A DNA stretch of 64,000 bases from Paraconiothyrium sp. Pb-2020 (lineage: Eukaryota > Ascomycota > Dothideomycetes > Pleosporales > Didymosphaeriaceae), in the NCBI GenBank assembly GCA_022419385.1, contig JAJUBI010000001.1, positions 186,001 through 250,000 of the forward strand. Direction: 5' to 3'. Below, in pieces: positions 58,088-64,000 of the stretch; within the stretch, counting starts at the first letter, position 1, and each line of letters begins with the position of its first letter. The translations under genes were made by a program, and so were the position numbers. Under the pieces are notes generated by a model that searched no databases, was not told where the DNA came from, and worked only from the letters and a program-made list of their open reading frames with translations.

Positions 58088-58681
58088 GTCGTAATAGTCA
58101 AACCTCTGTAGGTAAGTATGGTTTGTTCGGGTAGGCGCGGAGTTCTGCTTTGGCTATAGACTACGGAAGTCTTTTGGAGTGTGCTATTCTACTATATTGA
58201 CGGACTTCGATATTTTCAGGTGTATGGGATCAATAATAGGTATATCAATTCATTCCTAGACAGTCTTATACGATGTCATACTTCCTCCAATGTCCAAACA
58301 TCAGGAGAAGTTCAAGAGCTCAAGTGGCGGTTGCGTGAGGACTAAGCGGAAGGTGAGGAGAGCCTGACACCTTGAGGGATGGTTGTGTAGCCTGGCACGC
58401 AACTTCAAGTAAAGGATGGACATAATAGCTCTTTTGCACCTACTAATGCAAGTGAACAATGAATCTCCTTCTTATTCCATTCCTGCATTCTAGAGTAATA
58501 CATGAGCATTAAGATCCTGCCCATATGTAGTCGCGACCTGGTAGTTAGTAGTAAGTGTCGCTTCATCTGGTATAAAGACATACCCTCACAGCGCTAAAGC
58601 CTTATACCTCGTCTAGGTCAGTAGTAGGCTCGGAGATTGAAATATGAGAAGTGGTGCGACTGCCTTCGATGAATTTCAACT
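58088..58681. other. Intergenic, nothing recognised
   Basis: AT-rich spacer between the secreted-protein gene and the small membrane-protein gene on the other strand. No supported frame. Confidence 0.5.
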
Positions 58682-58951
58682 CTATCCCTTCAGGCTCCGC
58701 AACAGGGGGCCATGGTGGTGCTCCATTAGACGAGACTGGCGCGCGATGCGGAGAGTTGCCCCCGCAATGATGATTCCCATTGTTGTGAGCAACGTGGCGA
58801 TTGTACCGAAGATGATGGCGTTCCGTGCCTTAGTGTCAGGCACATAGAGGGTAGGATCGTTTGGGGGCTGCGGGGTGGTGGACGGCATCGTGAGCAGATA
58901 CGCTCCCGTGGACGTGAGGACGGTCGATGAAAAGGCTGATAACGGTGCCAT
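58682..58951 (-). CDS. Small single-helix membrane protein
   Basis: Intron-less frame of 89 residues from the ATG at 58951. A moderately hydrophobic N-terminus and a Pro/Thr/Asn-rich stretch (about 22-38) are followed by one clear membrane helix (about 44-67, IIFGTIATLLTTMGIIIAGA), then a basic His-containing tail. It faces the secreted-protein gene tail to tail. A TATA-like element lies about 150 bases upstream. Function unknown; position next to a secreted-protein gene may mean a shared role at the cell surface, as a guess. Confidence 0.65.
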   Translation of the reverse strand: MAPLSAFSSTVLTSTGAYLLTMPSTTPQPPNDPTLYVPDTKARNAIIFGTIATLLTTMGIIIAGATLRIARQSRLMEHHHGPLLRSLKG

Positions 58952-59101
58952 GGCTAGGTGGTATCGAGGATTGACGCGGTGTATTCAGAAGATTTGTTTA
59001 AGATGGGTTGACACTGATTTTCGTGTTAAGAAAGACTGAGCAGAGTGAGTAATAATCTCTCTGAAAGCTGGTCGTTGTCAAGAGACGTGGAGGGTCCGGA
59101 A

Positions 59102-59108
59102 ATTTATA
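59102..59108 (-). promoter_or_regulatory. TATA-like element
   Basis: TATAAAT on the - strand, about 150 bases before the ATG at 58951. Confidence 0.45.
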
Positions 59109-59360
59109 TCCCAGATCGCCCACACTTATGGGCAAACATTTTCTCTGGAAATAAAATCTTCAAATGCGACGAGCGGTCTGCTGCAAGTTGGAGAGGCTCT
59201 CTTCCGGAGTGAAGCATAAGACGCGCACCTACGAGTGCGTAGCCAATCGAGTGTTCTTGTGCTAGGTAGGACGGCTGTGCCTGATCATCGCAGCTCCACG
59301 CTGCGCTTGTAGCACTCTACAATTCTCCCAACCTCCATCTGCAGTGCGCATGGCACATGT

Positions 59361-59769
59361 GTGCGAAGGTGCGGAGCCTATGAGGAACTGTCTGGGGGAG
59401 AAAGTCACTGAGGGCCAGGCCAATTGAAGTCACGCCGGTCAGCGGGGCTACGGTGAACACGTCAAGCAGCTTGTTGTGAGTCTGTAAGTGCCGAACCAAG
59501 ATCCGATCACCGTTTCTAAGCCCGTCGCTATGCCAGCTAGGGATGAGGATCCGTTCACAGGTGCGCAGGTGCGTGGACACTGGGAGTGCTGCAGCGCTGA
59601 GGCTTCGACTGTCTTGCAGATGTGCGAAGGTGCGAAGGTGCGACACCAATCAACCGTACGCGAGCCTGTCTGGGATTTGTCGACGGTTTGGAATTACGAG
59701 CTAAGCCACTTGCATTGACCGGATCTCGTCGAACATGGAGGGACGTGAAGTGCGAAGGTGCGCAGCCAA
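59361..59769. repeat. Dispersed GTGCGAAGGTGCG motif
   Basis: The 13-base core GTGCGAAGGTGCG or a close variant occurs at 59361-59377, 59571-59585, 59621-59650 (doubled) and 59748-59769. Three of them are followed by a GxAxCC(A/T)AT sequence. The region otherwise has no supported gene. Confidence 0.6.
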
Positions 59770-60098
59770 TAAGGAGCAGGACCAGCATAGCCTCCACGAA
59801 TGTTACACAACTTACCCGACGACTGCCTGGTGGTCACCTATGAACGGCGCACTTTGGCGCACCTCGCTAACTTGACCTCAACCGACTGCGCCTATACATA
59901 CAGAATTACATTGACAACAAATCCTTTGCTACCACTTACCTTAGTCGTAAGTCAAAACAAAGGCAAAACAGATTCTATCTTATGCTGTGCAGGCGCTTTT
60001 AGCCAGGAGACAAGTCGATGGCGTCGCTAAGGCCGATACCTCGTGGGGGGATCGCCAGAGTATCAAAAATAGTGACTCGCGACAGGGGCTCATTGAGT
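59770..60098. other. Intergenic, upstream of ankyrin gene
   Basis: No supported frame. Contains the promoter of the gene starting at 60099; no clear TATA box found. Confidence 0.45.
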
Positions 60099-62041
60099 AT
60101 GGTGCGCTGTACTCCTTGTCGTGAAGCAAAGCAGAAGGTGGAATATGGTCGATCTAACCAGATATATCCAAGCTAATTGTTCAGTGTTTACCGATCGACC
60201 GAGAATGGCCTTTGAAATGTGATCGATGTATGAAGAGAGGGCTGCCATGCTCAGAGCCTAGAAGGGCAATCAGAAAACAACGAAAAGAGACGACGCTCGA
60301 AATTGATGCACTTGAGTCCTCATTAAGTTCCGAAAATGATCTGGACATTTTCATCACGAACCCGAAGATGTGCGAAAGCATGGGTGATCTGTGAGATTCA
60401 TGCAGATATTGCGTCAGATGTCTTGACTGATAAAGCACCAGGATCGAAGTAACGCTCATTCACAAGAACATCCAACTAGCTCTGGACTGGCTTACAGAGA
60501 GAGGACAGGATTTGTCCAAGTTGTTCCCAACCTGCTATGTGAATTTCATCACGAACACCCCAAACATTGAAGGAGAACTGAAGGAGGTCTTACTGATAAC
60601 TGGCTCAATAATTAACAATAAGCTACGAGATCTCATTGCACTGGGCGACTCGCTTGGAGGAGGCAAAATTTCTGCCAAACTCCCATTGTGGCGAGCGTTC
60701 CAACTAGGAAGGCGAGAGTGTGAGATATGTGGAACAATGAATGGAGTCTCCCTGCTCGGCCCAGGGTTGGAGGAAACTGTTCTGGAAGGCAAGAACTTTT
60801 CTCAAGCAATACTTGCAAGTCGTCGCCTCTGTGGACGACATAAGCTAGAACTGGGGTGGAATATTCTTCACTTCACGGAATGGAGCCGAGGCAACGATTA
60901 TGAATGCATGAAATCCCACGGCATCTTGGACTTGCTTCCTCCCATGGCTCGAACGACCCCTAGCTATATTCCAGACTCAATAATAGAGTCTACACCCTCA
61001 AATCTCCTCGGCTTGACGTTTGGAGACCTGCTCTCGCCATGCGACCTGCTAGGAAGAACTTTGCTCCATCAACTTCTCGAATTAAACGAGCCATGCTACG
61101 AGACAGCCCTGGAAAACATCATAAGGACCGGATCGAGAAGCCCATTCGAGTATAACCAGCAAGATTGTCTTGGCAGAACCCCATTACACATTGCATGTCA
61201 GAAGGGCAGCACTTCTATGGTGTATCAGTTACTGCAGGTGGGGGCTTATCCCACAATTCCGACGCATGCTGGATTCCTACCGGTACATTTTGCTGCAGCA
61301 AAGGGGTCTGTGGATATTTGTCAGATGCTAAGGAGCCATTCAAATGTAAGCAATCGTATGCGTGGTCCCGACGGAAGAGCTGCAAAACACTATGCCCTGC
61401 TCAACAACCACTTCGCTGTGGCTAAGATCATGTCCGTCGAGTACGACCCGATTCGCACCGTGCCGACGCAAAATCTGGATCTTCCCTTGCTTCGAGCGAT
61501 AATGCAAGAATCAGTCACCGGCGTTCGAGAAGCCTTGACAGCTGGTGCCAATCCGAACGCTTTATTTGATCCCACATTCTCCGGAGAGAAGCGGTTTCGG
61601 AGCGCTTTGTTAATAGCATTGCAAGAGAACTGGGACTGGCCAATAGCTGAAACCCTCCGAGATGCTGGTGCTGATTTGAATGCACGAATGGAAAAGGACG
61701 AAACTGCTCTACATGTATGTGTGCGAAATGACGATTGGAGTGGAGTACGTTGGTTACTTGATAACGGTGCTGACATTCTGGCCGCTGATGGGAAAGGCCG
61801 GACCGCGATTATGTTAGCTGCGAAGATAGAGCGGAGGGAAAGTCTAGAGACGCTCATCGACTACGCGAGAAAAGCATCGAAGCTGTCTGACGTGCTTAAC
61901 GCCAAAGACAGAGAAGGACGCACTGCTTCAGATTATGCTTTTTGGCATAGGAATACGCATGGCTCTAGGCTGATCAAAGGGCCTCGTTGGAATGAGCCAG
62001 ACCAAGACAATTGTCTGACAACTCAACTCGCAAGCGTTTGA
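60099..62041 (+). CDS. Zn-cluster and ankyrin-repeat protein
   Basis: Predicted 614 residues. Exons 60099-60137, 60185-60390 and 60442-62041; introns 47 and 51 bp. The N-terminus forms a Zn2Cys6-like cluster across the first intron: C-x2-C-x6-C-x10-C-x2-C-x6-C, from CTPCREAKQKC to CDRCMKRGLPC, followed by a basic stretch as in DNA-binding Zn clusters. The spacer of ten is longer than the usual 5-9. Residues about 90-300 are a helical region with a further Cys/His group (CEICGTMNG, RLCGRHKLELGW). From about 320 there are at least six ankyrin repeats (GRTPLHIACQKGS, GFLPVHFAAAKGS, ETALHVCVRNDDW, GRTAIMLAAKIERR). Probably a nuclear protein with ankyrin-mediated binding; role unknown. Confidence 0.85.
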
Positions 62042-62307
62042 GCGCGATGGGACAAATATATCTATAAGCTCCTGGAAGATCAGAGATGCCTCTATTGTCT
62101 TCGAATCTAATGAAACTTAACACTCGCATATGTCTACAACTCTGTTATCTGCGACCATTCTATTGATTACTGCACTCTATTGCCGTGCCGCTCGGCGTAT
62201 CTGACCAACAATATCATGCCGACCAAACACAATGCCCAGCCAACCACAACCGACAATGCCACGACCTCAACCTCCAACAAGAACATCTTCATCAGGTTTC
62301 TCTATCA

Positions 62308-62654
62308 ATGGCCACTCCGCAAACTCCATCACGCATGTCGCTCCGCCAGCAAATCTCTAGTCATCTCATCCAAGCACGACTCTATCAAGACGCTGCCCAG
62401 GCCAGAGGTTCCTCCGCAGTAAGTCTATCTCTAGTTCATACTAAATGCGATATGAAAGCTCATTTCTACAGGATATACAACACTTCCTTAGTGATCCGCC
62501 GGGGCAGAGGATCCTTTAAGTACGATACCGTATCATCAACGGCTTCAAGGATTCTGACAGTGAAAGTGCCAATGCACAAGAAACCTACGTTCGCCGGGTT
62601 CATGATGCGATGAAGGAAGATCAGCACAGCACGGATGTGCGTAATGGGAATTGA
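62308..62654 (+). pseudogene. Small gene with in-frame TAA
   Basis: ATG at 62308, exon to 62418, a 53-bp GTAAGT intron, then a second exon from 62472. The frame meets TAA at 62517-62519 after 52 codons. It then continues open for 44 codons of normal-looking sequence (RYRIINGFKDSDSESANAQ, then VRRVHDAMKEDQH) to a TGA at 62652. CAA to TAA would explain the stop. Either a 52-residue gene or a disabled one; I favour the second. Family unknown. Confidence 0.45.
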
Positions 62655-63571
62655 TGGTTGCAGGTGGAGGAGATGCAGGCATCGAAAGGGGATGAATACC
62701 ATAGTGGCAGACACTAAAAGTTGGACTTCTTGGATTGGAGAGTACGTCTCACGTAACGCGGTGCAGTGTTGGATCAATATTTCTAGGATGTATCGTAGCT
62801 TGAGTTATCCTACTTCACACTGTTAAGGTCTGAAGTACGAGCGCACTGGTCCAATGAAGCAGGTGTTGCTGGTCGTGCGGAAGGTGCGCGCTAGTATATA
62901 CAGGCAACGGATGCTGCCTTTCTCCCACAATTCTTACAATCGACATGTTAACACTACTAAGACTAGATGCCCCCATTGTAAACTTATGCTTCAACGTAAT
63001 CGGCCCTAAAGGCAGAGCGTAGAAGTGTTCTAGCGATGTGAAAGCCTCTAAATATTTGCTTTTATGTTGGTGCTCCGTGGGGCAGATAGCGCAGGGCTAT
63101 GCAAGCGAGTCGATTTGGCAGCCATCGACGGATGTAAGGTGGAGCCGCTTTTTGCCTTGAATGCCAGTCCTCGTCTTGTGGGCCCCTTGCATGCATACGT
63201 GTGTATATGTAGGATTGCTGTTTATACGTACCAATGGTGACGACCGCGTGTTGAAGATGTTCGGTGTCAATGCTGTTAATTTATGGAGCGCGCTTAATGT
63301 AGATCTCGCATAGGGTAGTCAGGCGTGTGAGAGTGAGCGGGTTCGTGTGTATGGCAATTGCGGCACCGTGTATATAGATGGTGGTGCAAGAGTAAGAAGA
63401 GTTTACTATCCCTTCCTACAGTAGTAGTTGACATTTGCGACTCTACTAATCATTATATTCTGATCCCCAGCTTTCTCCCCACCGTGAAACAAGTAAGCCG
63501 AAATCGTTTCATCCTCCAAACGCATCGGCGAGTTCTGCTACCCTTTGGAAGTCTCAGACGGAAGGGCCGTC
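62655..63571. other. Intergenic, nothing recognised
   Basis: Low-coding, partly AT-rich DNA. No supported gene, tRNA or repeat. Confidence 0.5.
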
Positions 63572-64000
63572 TCAACAGCCCCTCGCGTCCTTGAGCTTCT
63601 TCGGGATATCAGACTTGACGTCCTTGTTGGGCTGTCGGATGACTTCAGACAAATGTTCAACTCGATTGCGAAATACCTCAGAAAAGGAGTGCGAACGCAT
63701 GAGTACACAGCCATGGTCAATACACTCGTTGCCTTTGAGCAGTCCTTTGCACGGGATCGGAATGTGTACCAGGATCTTCGTGGCGTCGGTGTCGTCGTGG
63801 TGGTATGGATTCGAGTGGTTACAATTGTTGTGGGTCCAATCTTGACAGGTATGCACAGATGCTACGCAACGCTTTTCGTGTGTTTTTGCATGCTCCTTTC
63901 CGCCGATCATATTACGAATATCGTAATCACACTGAGCGCTGATATAACGGACGATTGTCTCGACGCCGCCGGCATCCACCCAGTGTCGAATCCACCAATG
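63572..64000 (-). CDS. 3' part of an unknown gene, open at the right edge
   Basis: The - strand frame is open from the window end to a TGA at 63572-63574, about 142 residues, without an obvious start, so the gene probably begins outside. The segment has several Cys and His (SAQCDYDI, KRCVASVHTCQDWTHNNCNHSNPYHH, and ECIDHGC) that could bind metal, and ends in a charged tail. No family recognised. It may contain an unrecognised intron. Confidence 0.5.
   Translation of the reverse strand, partial: HWWIRHWVDAGGVETIVRYISAQCDYDIRNMIGGKEHAKTHEKRCVASVHTCQDWTHNNCNHSNPYHHDDTDATKILVHIPIPCKGLLKGNECIDHGCVLMRSHSFSEVFRNRVEHLSEVIRQPNKDVKSDIPKKLKDARGC

Noticed and set aside
1..64000. tRNA genes, rRNA genes and CRISPR arrays
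   Set aside because: No complete A-box/B-box pair, rRNA segment or regularly spaced repeat array was found; the A-box-like ends at 54.4-54.6 kb lack a B box.

Overview
The window looks like nuclear DNA of a filamentous ascomycete. Genes are compact with many 43-120 bp introns (GT..AG, branch sites such as CTAAC or CTGAC). There are Zn2Cys6 regulators, WSC-domain and plasma-membrane H+-ATPase genes, and NLR-like and HSPA12-like Hsp70 genes. The gene content fits Dothideomycetes (Pleosporales-like), but that is inference. Exon joins below were built by hand from splice signals, frame continuity and domain continuity. Wherever a multi-exon model is given, the exon lengths sum to a multiple of three.

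Left part (1-22 kb), an accessory-looking block: a degraded flank; a protein kinase (1777-3717, +) tail to tail with an NLR-type gene (3901-7576, -; alpha/beta hydrolase + NB-ARC + TPR); a 78-residue protein with three 17-residue repeats divergent from the NLR (8268-8504, +); a dead SNF2-type ATPase (about 9080-10490); a PD-(D/E)XK nuclease-like protein (10648-12982, -); a coiled-coil protein (13531-15467, -); an Hsp70-like ATPase with one frameshift (16017-18594, +); an SH3 protein, also one base out of frame (19296-20595, +); a small coiled-coil protein (20901-21684, -); and a relic of a second Hsp70-like gene (about 21962-22160).

Middle (22-40 kb): a complex I PSST/NDUFS7 subunit (22374-23142, -) divergent from a C2H2/Zn2Cys6 regulator (23339-25432, +); a second Zn2Cys6 regulator (25932-27708, -) divergent from a medium-chain reductase (28061-29147, +); the plasma-membrane H+-ATPase (31192-34348, -) with a long GC-rich upstream region; and a basic protein of unknown function (38257-40124, +).

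Right part (40-64 kb): a secreted alpha/beta hydrolase whose 3' end is frameshifted next to a 12-bp minisatellite; an unknown gene (43623-44442); a catabolic group of dihydropyrimidinase (44640-46338, -), beta-ureidopropionase-like amidohydrolase (46760-48106, +) and FAD monooxygenase (48499-50335, +), the first two sharing a divergent promoter and fitting the reductive pyrimidine or another cyclic-ureide route; a secreted two-WSC Ser/Thr-rich surface protein; an F-box protein; a secreted protein cut by one in-frame TAG; a one-helix membrane protein; a Zn-cluster/ankyrin protein; a small pseudogene; and part of an unknown gene at the right edge.

A recurring theme is genes that are intact apart from one lesion: three single-base frameshifts, and three or so stop codons of the CAR-to-TAR kind. 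These could be recent decay, RIP-like mutation or, for the frameshifts, assembly error.
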